Source: Sulfuricurvum sp. (GTDB lineage: Bacteria > Campylobacterota > Campylobacteria > Campylobacterales > Sulfurimonadaceae). Taken from it: a stretch of 47,098 bases of DNA. Shown here piece after piece: positions 16,948 through 24,376 of the stretch. The DNA is taken from contig DYMK01000006.1 in the NCBI GenBank assembly GCA_020721585.1, positions 27,703 through 74,800 on the forward strand, read 5' to 3'. The notes below the pieces were generated by a model. It searched no databases. It saw only the letters and a program-made list of their open reading frames with translations, and was not told the origin of the DNA. Numbering within the stretch: the first letter of the stretch is position 1; each line of letters begins with the position of its first letter. The translations under genes were made by a program, and so were the position numbers.

Positions 16948-17521
16948 TACCTTAACCAAAAAAATTATCGCGGGAAAATTCAAAGGGAAAAGTTTAAAAC
17001 TCCCCTCCAAAGAGACGACCCGTAGCTCTAAAATGATTGTTGTCGAATCGTTTTTTAATACGTTGCAATTTGATGTCATTGATGCGGTTTTTGTCGAACT
17101 TTTTTCAGGGAGTGGCTCTATTGGCTTAGAAGCGTTGAGTCGGGGAGCCAAAAAAGTGATTTTTATGGAAAAAGACAAAGACGCGATCAGAGTATTACGC
17201 AGTAATATTGCCCAAACCGATCCCAGTCGATGCGAAGTCGTGGAAGGCAATAGCTTCATCACCATTGCCGAAGTCAAAAAACGGCTGGAGCGATTGGGTG
17301 AGGGGGCATTTATCTACATCGATCCCCCTTTTTCGATTCGGGAGGGGATGGAGAGTATTTACGATCAGACTTTAGCGATGATTGCTACTTTGAGCCTTGA
17401 TACGGTTCATTTGATCACCATTGAACACATGAGCGAATTGGAACTCCCTGAGTCTATTGGGGTCTTTAATCGGATTAAAACCAAAAAATTTGGTAAAACG
17501 ACCCTCAGCTATTATGCGTAA
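16934..17521 (+). CDS. rsmD: 16S rRNA (guanine966-N2)-methyltransferase
   Basis: 195 residues of a class I SAM-dependent methyltransferase: the RsmD N-terminus (IIAGKFKGKSLKLPS, TTRSSKMIVVESFFN), the SAM-binding motif I (VELFSGSGSIGLEALSRGA), FMEKDKDAIRVL and the catalytic motif IYIDPPF. It methylates G966 of 16S rRNA in the 30S subunit. ATG 16934 overlaps the previous gene by 14 bases and has AGGA upstream. Its end overlaps the permease start by 8 bases. Confidence 0.92.
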   Translation: MNNTSTLTKKIIAGKFKGKSLKLPSKETTRSSKMIVVESFFNTLQFDVIDAVFVELFSGSGSIGLEALSRGAKKVIFMEKDKDAIRVLRSNIAQTDPSRCEVVEGNSFITIAEVKKRLERLGEGAFIYIDPPFSIREGMESIYDQTLAMIATLSLDTVHLITIEHMSELELPESIGVFNRIKTKKFGKTTLSYYA

Positions 17522-18329
17522 CAAAACAAATAGCGCACTGTGGATAAATGCCCTTGTGTTGGGGTTTATCCTTATCGCTTCTTTTTTGGGTTCGTTTTTG
17601 ATTGGTATTGACCCCAATTATTTGGATAAACACGCCATTTTACTCCCCCCCTCGTGTGACCATTGGTTGGGAACCGATCGATTGGGACGCGATTTGTTGG
17701 CACGCTTATTGGAAGGGGGAAGTATCTCGTTGATCATCGGATTAAGCAGTGCGACATTATCTACCTTTATTGGGGTGTTGTATGGGGTGAGTGCCGCGTT
17801 TTTACGGGGGGGGTATGACAAACTTTTTATCGTTATGGTTGACCTTTTTTTGACCTTTCCTACCCTCTTTTTGTTATTAACGCTCGCCAGCTATGTCAAT
17901 GCGTCGGTGTGGGTGTTGATTTTTATCATCTCCCTTACGGGATGGATGGGAACCGCACGATTGATCCGTTCGGAGAGTTTTGCGATTGCCTCTAAACCGT
18001 ATATCCGCATTCTTCAACTAGGTGGTGTCTCTCCCGTGAAAATTATGCTCAAATATTATGCCCCCTTATTAGCTCCACTGGTTTTGGTCAATTTTACCTT
18101 TGGGGTTGGGGGGGCGATTTTAGCCGAATCGGGACTGTCGTTTCTGGGATTGGGGATTACCGCCCCTCAGATGAGTTGGGGAAGTATCTTAAGCAATGGT
18201 AAAGAGGTGATGGACATTGCGTGGTGGGTGAGTTTTTTCCCCGGATTACTGATCTTTTTGGTCACATTTTCACTCATGAATCTCTCCAATGCCCTCCAAA
18301 AACGGTGGAGTCAAAAAGAGGTACGATAA
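17514..18329 (+). CDS. ABC transporter permease, DppC/OppC type
   Basis: 271 residues, taking ATG 17514, which overlaps the rsmD stop; the frame is open further upstream but only inside rsmD. It has an OppC-type N-terminus (TM1, then HWLGTDRLGRDLLARLLEGG), several TM helices, and the EAA-like loop (SFAIASKPYIRILQLGGVSPVKIMLKYY) that contacts the ATPase. It should be one of two permeases of a peptide/nickel importer in the inner membrane. No DppB, binding protein or ATPase gene is present in the window, so its partners must be elsewhere. Substrate unknown. Confidence 0.88.
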   Translation: MRNKTNSALWINALVLGFILIASFLGSFLIGIDPNYLDKHAILLPPSCDHWLGTDRLGRDLLARLLEGGSISLIIGLSSATLSTFIGVLYGVSAAFLRGGYDKLFIVMVDLFLTFPTLFLLLTLASYVNASVWVLIFIISLTGWMGTARLIRSESFAIASKPYIRILQLGGVSPVKIMLKYYAPLLAPLVLVNFTFGVGGAILAESGLSFLGLGITAPQMSWGSILSNGKEVMDIAWWVSFFPGLLIFLVTFSLMNLSNALQKRWSQKEVR

Positions 18330-18344
18330 CATCCGTTATCGTAC
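18321..18344. terminator. Perfect 10-bp inverted repeat covering both convergent stop codons
   Basis: gtacgataac (18321-18330) and gttatcgtac (18335-18344) are perfect reverse complements with a 4-base loop. The stop of the permease gene lies in the left arm and the stop of the yfiR-like gene in the right arm. The symmetry suits a bidirectional terminator or mRNA 3'-end stabiliser, but there is no long T-tract. Confidence 0.6.
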
Positions 18345-18872
18345 GATTCGCGCCATCTCAAAAAGAATATCAGGAAAACTAAAACGTCCATCCTTCATCG
18401 CTTTGGCATTCATCAAAATCACAGGGGAACGTTCCATCTGAACGGAAAGTAGTATCCCATCATCCCCTAATTTATCCGCATCGTACAATGCCGTAATCGT
18501 ATCGGCAGCACTTGCGGTATTATGTACTTTTTTAAGTTGAGAGAGAGACCCTTTGAGGGCATAGATGAAGTGAAAGGATTGTGAATCATCCAGTTGATCA
18601 AACGAGAGGGTGGTAACTTGAATGGGGTGACCATTGATTACTCCATGAGATTTACCCAACAAAATTTTCACACACATCGAAGCGGTCTCTTCATCCCCAC
18701 GATCGTAGGCAATAAGAATTTTCATGGGAGCTTTAGGCTTGGTAAATGCGAGATTTTTTTCCAATAAGGCAATCTTTGGAAGTAAATTTAACTGGGTTCT
18801 TAATAAAAAAGGGTCATACGATGCTGCTAATGCTAGTGTACTGAAGGTCAGTACCATGAGGATATGTTTCAA
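18336..18872 (-). CDS. YfiR-like periplasmic protein (DUF4154-type)
   Basis: 178 residues with a signal peptide (ILMVLTFSTLALAAS) and a YfiR-like layout: an early helix (FLLRTQLNLLPKIALLEKNL), the strand MKILIAYDR, a central segment ending in FIYALKGS, and the closing pattern SPVILMNAKAMKDGRFSFPDILFEMARIV, close to YfiR's final inxxaakxxglxxsxxlLxlAxvv. In Pseudomonas, YfiR restrains the diguanylate cyclase YfiN from the periplasm. Its TTG start overlaps the TonB receptor stop (TTGA) and has GGGGGA upstream. A divergent YfiN-like GGDEF-EAL gene lies 2.8 kb away in the same locus. Only one Cys is visible, so the disulfides of P. aeruginosa YfiR are not conserved. Family call is moderately sure. 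Confidence 0.65.
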   Translation of the reverse strand: MKHILMVLTFSTLALAASYDPFLLRTQLNLLPKIALLEKNLAFTKPKAPMKILIAYDRGDEETASMCVKILLGKSHGVINGHPIQVTTLSFDQLDDSQSFHFIYALKGSLSQLKKVHNTASAADTITALYDADKLGDDGILLSVQMERSPVILMNAKAMKDGRFSFPDILFEMARIVR

Positions 18873-20932
18873 AACGTCCCCCTTAAGGTAATGAGATACG
18901 TACGCCCCATCCCCGGATAATCGCTGCTGTAGGTATTTATGGGCGAAGGGTACAGTTGCGTTTGATTAAACATATTTTTCACCGAGAATTGAATTTCACT
19001 GTGCAACTGAGGTAATGTGTATCCAACCGTACCATCCATACTACTTACCTCCTGCATACTGGGACGTGGGTCAAGTGAGTAGCGTGTAATTTTGCTTTGC
19101 CAGCGTCCTGAGAGGGAAGTATACCAATTTTGATCCCAATTATACGTAACAAATCCCGATACCGTATGCATATGAGCATCCGGAAGGGTCGCGCCATTGG
19201 CATGCCCTATAATACGGGTATAGGTGGTATAAAACGAGAGGGTATCATATCGCTTGCGCCACTCGGTCTCAAATCCTGTAATGGTGCTACTTAAACCATT
19301 AATATACTTAAATCCATTACTTCCATCAGGAAGAAGCGTGCTTTGAAGAAAAATTTGGTTTTCATTTTTAAGCTGAAACAAATTCATTGAGAGCGTATGG
19401 TTCAGCCCAAAGTTATGAATAAATTGGGTTTCGTATGCCATGACGCTTTCAGCTTTCAGATCAGGATTTCCCCATCGAGCGTTATTATTAAGGGTAAACA
19501 TCTCTTGCCATGAGGGGTTTCGATGAGCGCGGGAGACAGAGAATTTCAGTACATTATCGGGATTAATGGTATAAATGGTCGCAATACGGGGATCCCATCG
19601 GGGGGCTAATTGATTATGTTTGTTCAGTGTTAACGAAAAATACCCCATCCACGAACGGCTTAAGGGGTGTTCGTAAGTGAGATAGGCAGAAAAATCATTC
19701 ATCGCACTGTGGGGTTCCATAAACGGACGTGTCGCAGAGTAATCGACCAATCCCACCCCCGTGGAACGATCGGTATTAATCGTAGTCTCTTCGATGAGGG
19801 AACTGCGTGATTTTTTGATCCCAAAGGTTCCCTCGCCCCCTCCGATGATCCCCGTAAGGGTGTTACTCACCCAATAGGTACGGATCATGGTCTCATTAAC
19901 GCTGTAAAAACCATTAGGGTAAGTAATAGGAAGAAAAGGGGCAGTAATAGAACGAAGAACAATGCCTTGGGGTGCAACAAGACCGTAACTGCCAAAATGG
20001 TCTTGTATCATCGACCCTTGCAATGTGCCGCTAAACTCCCCTATGTTGTAGTGGGAGCCTAGTCGAAGAGAGCTTTGGTTCACATTATAATGATCCTCAT
20101 TCGATGCGAGCGCGTAGTTCATCCCCCCGCCCGCTCCGTGGCGATAGAGTGAAAATCGTCCATCGGCGAAAAACGATCCTTTGCTAAGAGTCGCGGAAAG
20201 CACCGTCGTGTCGGTTCCCAGTGGCGCGCTTCCCGATTGGGAGAGGGGTGCATTAATTGCGCCAAAAATATTGTTAGCAAGTCCATCTTTGCCATAGTTA
20301 AGGGCAAGCGTGTTATGGAGTGTGTAGACATCAATACCAAAAGCAAAATCATCACGGGTAGCGTTATATGCTCCCCCCACTTGAGAGCTTCCGTAGCTTC
20401 CTGCTGAGGCGAACCAACGGCCACTTTGATCGGCAGAAGGCTCTTTTTTGTAGGTGGTGACGACGATCGATCCTGCGTATCCCCAATGCCCATCGCTGTA
20501 TCCCCCAGGACCACGTACTACTTCGATCCGTTTTATGAGATCAATGGGCATCGAAAGATACGCGCTATAGCCATCGAAGTTGAGATCATTGACCTCTATT
20601 CCATCGATGATGAGTTTGCTCTGACCGTATGCGCTAGAGTTGGAACCTCGGATGATGGGATTAAATAAGGAGACATTATCAGTAGAGATATTGACCCCTG
20701 CTACGAGAGAGAGGGCATCTTTGAGTGAATTTGCCCCCGCATGGGAGAGTTCATCTCCCTCAAATACGCTCATGATAAAAGGGAGATAGTCGATATTCGC
20801 CCGCTGTACGGTGGCAGTTTGGGTAATCTCGGTTAGCTCATGGGTCAGATCTTGCAATCCATTGGACTCTTCTTCTGTGGCAAAAACGGCAAAGGGGATA
20901 AGCAACAATGCCAAAGAAAAACGGGTCCTCAC
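18869..20932 (-). CDS. TonB-dependent outer-membrane receptor
   Basis: 687 residues: a signal peptide (FSLALLLIPFAVFA), an N-terminal plug domain (MSVFEGDELSHAGANSLKDAL, ...IIRGSN, KLIIDGIEVND, IKRIEVVRGPGG) and a 22-strand-type barrel with alternating aromatic strands ending in the terminal aromatic residue (TYLITLRGTF). It should import or sense a ligand across the outer membrane using TonB-ExbBD energy. The ligand is unknown; siderophore, vitamin B12 or a self-made acyl signal are possible. The GTG start overlaps the stop of the acyltransferase gene (GTGA) and its stop overlaps the yfiR-like gene, so all three are co-translated. Confidence 0.92.
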   Translation of the reverse strand: MRTRFSLALLLIPFAVFATEEESNGLQDLTHELTEITQTATVQRANIDYLPFIMSVFEGDELSHAGANSLKDALSLVAGVNISTDNVSLFNPIIRGSNSSAYGQSKLIIDGIEVNDLNFDGYSAYLSMPIDLIKRIEVVRGPGGYSDGHWGYAGSIVVTTYKKEPSADQSGRWFASAGSYGSSQVGGAYNATRDDFAFGIDVYTLHNTLALNYGKDGLANNIFGAINAPLSQSGSAPLGTDTTVLSATLSKGSFFADGRFSLYRHGAGGGMNYALASNEDHYNVNQSSLRLGSHYNIGEFSGTLQGSMIQDHFGSYGLVAPQGIVLRSITAPFLPITYPNGFYSVNETMIRTYWVSNTLTGIIGGGEGTFGIKKSRSSLIEETTINTDRSTGVGLVDYSATRPFMEPHSAMNDFSAYLTYEHPLSRSWMGYFSLTLNKHNQLAPRWDPRIATIYTINPDNVLKFSVSRAHRNPSWQEMFTLNNNARWGNPDLKAESVMAYETQFIHNFGLNHTLSMNLFQLKNENQIFLQSTLLPDGSNGFKYINGLSSTITGFETEWRKRYDTLSFYTTYTRIIGHANGATLPDAHMHTVSGFVTYNWDQNWYTSLSGRWQSKITRYSLDPRPSMQEVSSMDGTVGYTLPQLHSEIQFSVKNMFNQTQLYPSPINTYSSDYPGMGRTYLITLRGTF

Positions 20933-21528
20933 GCACTCTCCTTAGAAAAAGTTGGATCATTATTGATTTTAAGATTAATAGGACAGTGGTTTGGTATTGT
21001 ATGCTTTTCAATAGGATCAAGTCCCAAGTAAAGTCCTGTATACTTTTGAGGAGAACCTATCAAACGATAACCCAATTTAGCATATTCAAGAAGGCGTAAA
21101 AAGGTAGGTTCTACTGCTGCAATTAAACGTACAATATTGTACATATTGGCGATACGATTAACTTCTTTATCAATTGCTTTAAGTGCTTGAATACTTTTTT
21201 TTAAAGTTCGATGGGGTGGAATAACCGTCATACGCGAAATTTCAGCAGTTTGAGTTGACGGTTCAAATACTTCTATATCAATATCCATAGCTTTAAGAGT
21301 AGGAAGATTAATGGAAGCATTTGGGAGAATAAGTCGACAGGAACCAATTAAAGTGCTTTTTTCCCAAATTCCTAAAAAAACTGCATGATCATCATATTGG
21401 TCGTGTTCTATAGGAACACCATCTTCACGAGGAATGAAAAAATTTAACTCTTCAACAAATACATCGTGTCGTTGTCGCAAGATAGCATCTCGTTCATCTT
21501 TTGTTGAAGCAGTTCTACAAGTAATCAT
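20929..21528 (-). CDS. LuxI-superfamily N-acyltransferase (autoinducer-synthase/FeeM-like)
   Basis: 199 residues from ATG 21528, which has AAAAGGGACG just upstream; the frame opens earlier at 21570. The pattern of invariant LuxI-family residues is present with matching spacing: Arg20, Phe24, Asp43, Asp46, Arg65 (CRLILP) and Glu96 with Arg99 (AEISRM). The usual Trp is Phe30. These correspond to Arg24, Phe28, Asp45, Asp48, Arg70, Glu101, Arg104 and Trp34 of acyl-homoserine-lactone synthases as I recall them. The GNAT-like family also includes FeeM N-acyl-amino-acid synthases and exosortase-associated acyltransferases. It should transfer an acyl chain from acyl-ACP or acyl-CoA to an amine. No LuxR-type gene is nearby. 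First gene of the operon with the TonB receptor and yfiR-like gene. Confidence 0.7.
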   Translation of the reverse strand: MITCRTASTKDERDAILRQRHDVFVEELNFFIPREDGVPIEHDQYDDHAVFLGIWEKSTLIGSCRLILPNASINLPTLKAMDIDIEVFEPSTQTAEISRMTVIPPHRTLKKSIQALKAIDKEVNRIANMYNIVRLIAAVEPTFLRLLEYAKLGYRLIGSPQKYTGLYLGLDPIEKHTIPNHCPINLKINNDPTFSKESA

Positions 21529-21559
21529 TACGTCCCTTTTTTGGCTGAATTGTGGTTGA

Positions 21560-21565
21560 AATATA
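21560..21565 (-). promoter_or_regulatory. Possible -10 box for the acyltransferase-TonB-yfiR operon
   Basis: TATATT on the minus strand, 31 bases ahead of the ATG at 21528, in the divergent intergenic region. Confidence 0.35.
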
Positions 21566-21628
21566 GTCAAATAGCCTTTAAGTACGACTGAAAAAGGGCA
21601 TTAAAGAGGGATTAAATAAACTTTAGAC

Positions 21629-21634
21629 TAAAAT
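21629..21634 (+). promoter_or_regulatory. Possible -10 box for the YfiN-like GGDEF-EAL gene
   Basis: TAAAAT on the plus strand, giving an expected leader of about 60 bases that contains the hairpin at 21645-21662. Confidence 0.3.
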
Positions 21635-21644
21635 AACACCCTTT

Positions 21645-21662
21645 ACGAATAAAAATATTCGT
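21645..21662 (+). promoter_or_regulatory. Inverted repeat in the leader of the GGDEF-EAL gene
   Basis: acgaata (21645-21651) and tattcgt (21656-21662) are perfect reverse complements with an AAAA loop, placed between the predicted -10 box and the start codon. It could be an operator for a dimeric regulator or an RNA hairpin; the T-tract expected of a terminator is missing. Confidence 0.4.
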
Positions 21663-21701
21663 TGATGAGGATGATTTAAATCATTTATAGAAGGCACATT
21701 G

Positions 21702-23630
21702 ATGGCATATATGGCTAAAGCTCCGCTCTCCAATAAAATTGTTATCTCTCTTGTTGTGATGTTTTTAGTGATTGCTGTGACCCTTGGGGTAGTCGTGAGT
21801 ATGGTTTTTGAAAATACCATCTTAGCATCCGAAAAGCAAAAAGCTGATCTCTTAGTTAAAACTATCGAAAAGCCAATGCAAATTGCTTTGTACCTCAAGT
21901 TTTACGATCAGATTGCTGAAAAAGTTACCCCTGTGATTTTGGTTCCAGATGTGACAAAATTAGTGGTTTCTGATCATAAAGGGAAAGTACTCTATACCTA
22001 TGAAAGTAAGGCAGTAGGAAGTGGACGGCATGAACCCATTGTCCTTGAGCGTAAGATGTACGAACCCCTTTCCAAAAATAAGCTGATGGGGACAATCACC
22101 TTAAGTTACAGTGATTTAGCGTACGATGCAACCCGACATTCTATTCTTGAAATTGTCTATGGAGTAGCATTCCTTATGGCTGTTCTCTTTTTTGTCGCAG
22201 CGTGGTGGATCCGCTATCTTCTCTCCCCTTTGAATATTATCGCGACAAAAGTTCGGGATTATACCCCTGGGAATGCTGTAGTGCTTGATGAGCATGGGAG
22301 TGTAGAGATCGAACAAATTGTAAGTGCTTTTAATACTATGCAAGAAACCTCACAAGACTATTTTTGGCAAATCGAATCAATCAATGCCTCATTAGAGCAA
22401 ATAGTGGAAGAAAAAACCCATAAACTGGTCGAACAATATTATACCGATCAATTAACCGGCTTGCCCAATCGATACCAACTGCAAGAGCGATTGCAACACA
22501 ATGATGTGGTCGCTTTGGCCATTTTGAATATTGATGACTTTAGAGAGCTTAATGACTTTTTTGGAATTGTCATTGGGGATGAAATGCTGGTTCATATGGG
22601 GGAATGGCTTAGAGAGGTCTCTTCCTTGTGTTACCGCCTTGGGGGAGATGAATTTGCGATTCTCTTTACCGAAACCGCATTGAATCAGATGGAACTGGAG
22701 CATCGCTTAATGCGTCTTATTGGGTTGTTGGATGCTAAAACGTTTACGATTAATACCGATGAGAGTCTCCGATTACGGGTGACGATTGGGGTCACTTTAG
22801 GGGCTGAAAAGGCGTTAACACGGGCGGATATCGCCCTTAATCGAGCTAAAAAAGATAAAAAACAGGTCGCTTTTTACAACCAAGATGAAGGGGTCGAAGA
22901 GCAGTATCGCTCTAATATGCTCATGGCGGCTAGCGTTAGAAAAGCACTTTTTGAACATCGATTTGTGTGCCATTATCAACCCATTGTAAATTTAAAAACG
23001 GGCATTACTGACAAATATGAAACGTTGATCCGCATGCTGGATGAAGAGGGGAATTTGGTTCCCCCAATGAAATTTCTCCCCATTGCTAAACAAACGAAGC
23101 TTTATCCTCAAATTACCCTTGAAATGGTGTCTCAAGCGTGTACTCTTTTTGCCACACGAACCGAAGAGTTCTCTATGAACGTCTCCGATAGTGATATTCG
23201 TAACGTGGAAACCGTCCAAGAAATTATTAAAATCATCACCAATACGGGAGTCGCCTCTCGGGTGGTTTTTGAAATTTTGGAATCTGAGGGGATTGAAAGT
23301 TACGATGATGTTTCGCTCTTTATTGAACAAGTCAAAGCACTGGGGGCGAAAATTGCGATTGATGATTTTGGAACGGGCTATTCTAATTTTGAAAATATTC
23401 TAAAACTCAATGTTGATTATGTCAAAATAGATGGTTCGTTGATACGAGGAATTGCTAATCATCAACGTCACCGTATTATCGTAGAGACCATCGTTGATTT
23501 TGCTCGTAAAATTGGGGCAAAAACCATTGCCGAATTTGTCTCCGATGAAGAGACGTATGAAGCTATTTGTACCCTTGGAATAGATTATTCTCAAGGCTAC
23601 TTTACCGGTAAGCCAATCCCCCTTCCTTAA
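21702..23630 (+). CDS. YfiN-like membrane GGDEF-EAL protein
   Basis: 642 residues from ATG 21702 (AAGG seven bases ahead). TM1 (13-36), about 110 periplasmic residues (KADLLVKTIEKPMQIALYL..., KLVVSDHKGKVLYTY) that resemble the CHASE8 sensor of YfiN/TpbB, TM2 (149-171), HAMP, GGDEF with the motif intact at 314-318, and EAL. The EAL motif reads E440-T-L442; Glu and Leu are kept, and NVS, FEILES, DDFGTGYSN, KIDGS and QGYFTGKP are present, so phosphodiesterase activity is plausible. The RxxD I-site is missing (EVSS). Divergent from an operon encoding a YfiR-like protein and TonB receptor, which are its likely periplasmic and outer-membrane inputs. Confidence 0.88.
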   Translation: MAYMAKAPLSNKIVISLVVMFLVIAVTLGVVVSMVFENTILASEKQKADLLVKTIEKPMQIALYLKFYDQIAEKVTPVILVPDVTKLVVSDHKGKVLYTYESKAVGSGRHEPIVLERKMYEPLSKNKLMGTITLSYSDLAYDATRHSILEIVYGVAFLMAVLFFVAAWWIRYLLSPLNIIATKVRDYTPGNAVVLDEHGSVEIEQIVSAFNTMQETSQDYFWQIESINASLEQIVEEKTHKLVEQYYTDQLTGLPNRYQLQERLQHNDVVALAILNIDDFRELNDFFGIVIGDEMLVHMGEWLREVSSLCYRLGGDEFAILFTETALNQMELEHRLMRLIGLLDAKTFTINTDESLRLRVTIGVTLGAEKALTRADIALNRAKKDKKQVAFYNQDEGVEEQYRSNMLMAASVRKALFEHRFVCHYQPIVNLKTGITDKYETLIRMLDEEGNLVPPMKFLPIAKQTKLYPQITLEMVSQACTLFATRTEEFSMNVSDSDIRNVETVQEIIKIITNTGVASRVVFEILESEGIESYDDVSLFIEQVKALGAKIAIDDFGTGYSNFENILKLNVDYVKIDGSLIRGIANHQRHRIIVETIVDFARKIGAKTIAEFVSDEETYEAICTLGIDYSQGYFTGKPIPLP

Positions 23631-23652
23631 CTAGCGAAAATCTAGCTCAAGG
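23625..23652. terminator. Imperfect hairpin between convergent GGDEF-EAL and dut genes
   Basis: ccttaactag (23625-23634) can pair with ctagctcaagg (23642-23652) with one mismatch and one bulge over a short A-rich loop. It includes the stop codon of the plus-strand gene and lies just outside the dut stop. Confidence 0.4.
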
Positions 23653-23659
23653 TGATAGT

Positions 23660-24349
23660 TTACGCCAAGGGATAAAGGGCGGTGAGGGTTTGGTACAGTT
23701 CTTTGGGGGTCATGTTGGGTTCATCTTCCCATGCGCGCTTCATCACGGCATTGTCTTCCATCCCCTCCCAAATTTTGCGATACGTCCCTTCTTTGTAGCC
23801 ATGATCTTGACGGAATTGGTTGAGGATATTTTTCCCCACATAGAGGCGATAGAGATCTGTGACATTCAGTCCGCCCACGTAGGCTAACTCAAAAAACTCC
23901 TCAATCATTGCCCCTACCATCTCCGCTGAGAGGGGGATCAACGAAAGACGCATCACGTTTTCAATCCGCATCAGTAAAATCTCATCGCTGCCAAAGGGGA
24001 GGGTTTCCTCCACGCTCAGTCCCTGAAATTCGGGGGTTTTGGCGATTCGTTGCGCCAATTCTTCGACACGTTCAGCACCACTACGGGCATTAAACATCAA
24101 TACCAAACTCATCACAAAATGCCACACATCGACAATCTCGATTTGAAGATTGTCATAATCGGTTTGTTGATCAATACTTTTCCAATGTTTCCACCCAAAC
24201 GAATCAATCATTTCAGCCGACTCCATGGTGATACACCGTTGCCAATTGATTTTTTTACCCTTATTGGTCATCCCATTTTCCCACCCTTGACCACTGGTGG
24301 AATCGTTGAGGGTTTGTTGAAGTGTAAACATTGAGAGCAATTTATCCAT
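23660..24349 (-). CDS. dut: Dimeric dUTP diphosphatase
   Basis: 229 residues of the all-alpha dimeric dUTPase/MazG-like superfamily rather than the usual trimeric beta enzyme. The metal-binding motifs are ITMESAEMIDSFGWKHWK and IEIVDVWHFVMS, with paired acidic residues on two helices. It hydrolyses dUTP to dUMP and pyrophosphate, limiting uracil in DNA and feeding dTMP synthesis. Campylobacter uses the same dimeric type. ATG with GGAAT upstream, 27 bases after ttcA; last gene of the long minus-strand run. Confidence 0.9.
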   Translation of the reverse strand: MDKLLSMFTLQQTLNDSTSGQGWENGMTNKGKKINWQRCITMESAEMIDSFGWKHWKSIDQQTDYDNLQIEIVDVWHFVMSLVLMFNARSGAERVEELAQRIAKTPEFQGLSVEETLPFGSDEILLMRIENVMRLSLIPLSAEMVGAMIEEFFELAYVGGLNVTDLYRLYVGKNILNQFRQDHGYKEGTYRKIWEGMEDNAVMKRAWEDEPNMTPKELYQTLTALYPLA

Positions 24350-24376
24350 TTCTATTCCTTCAAAAAATAAGCTACT

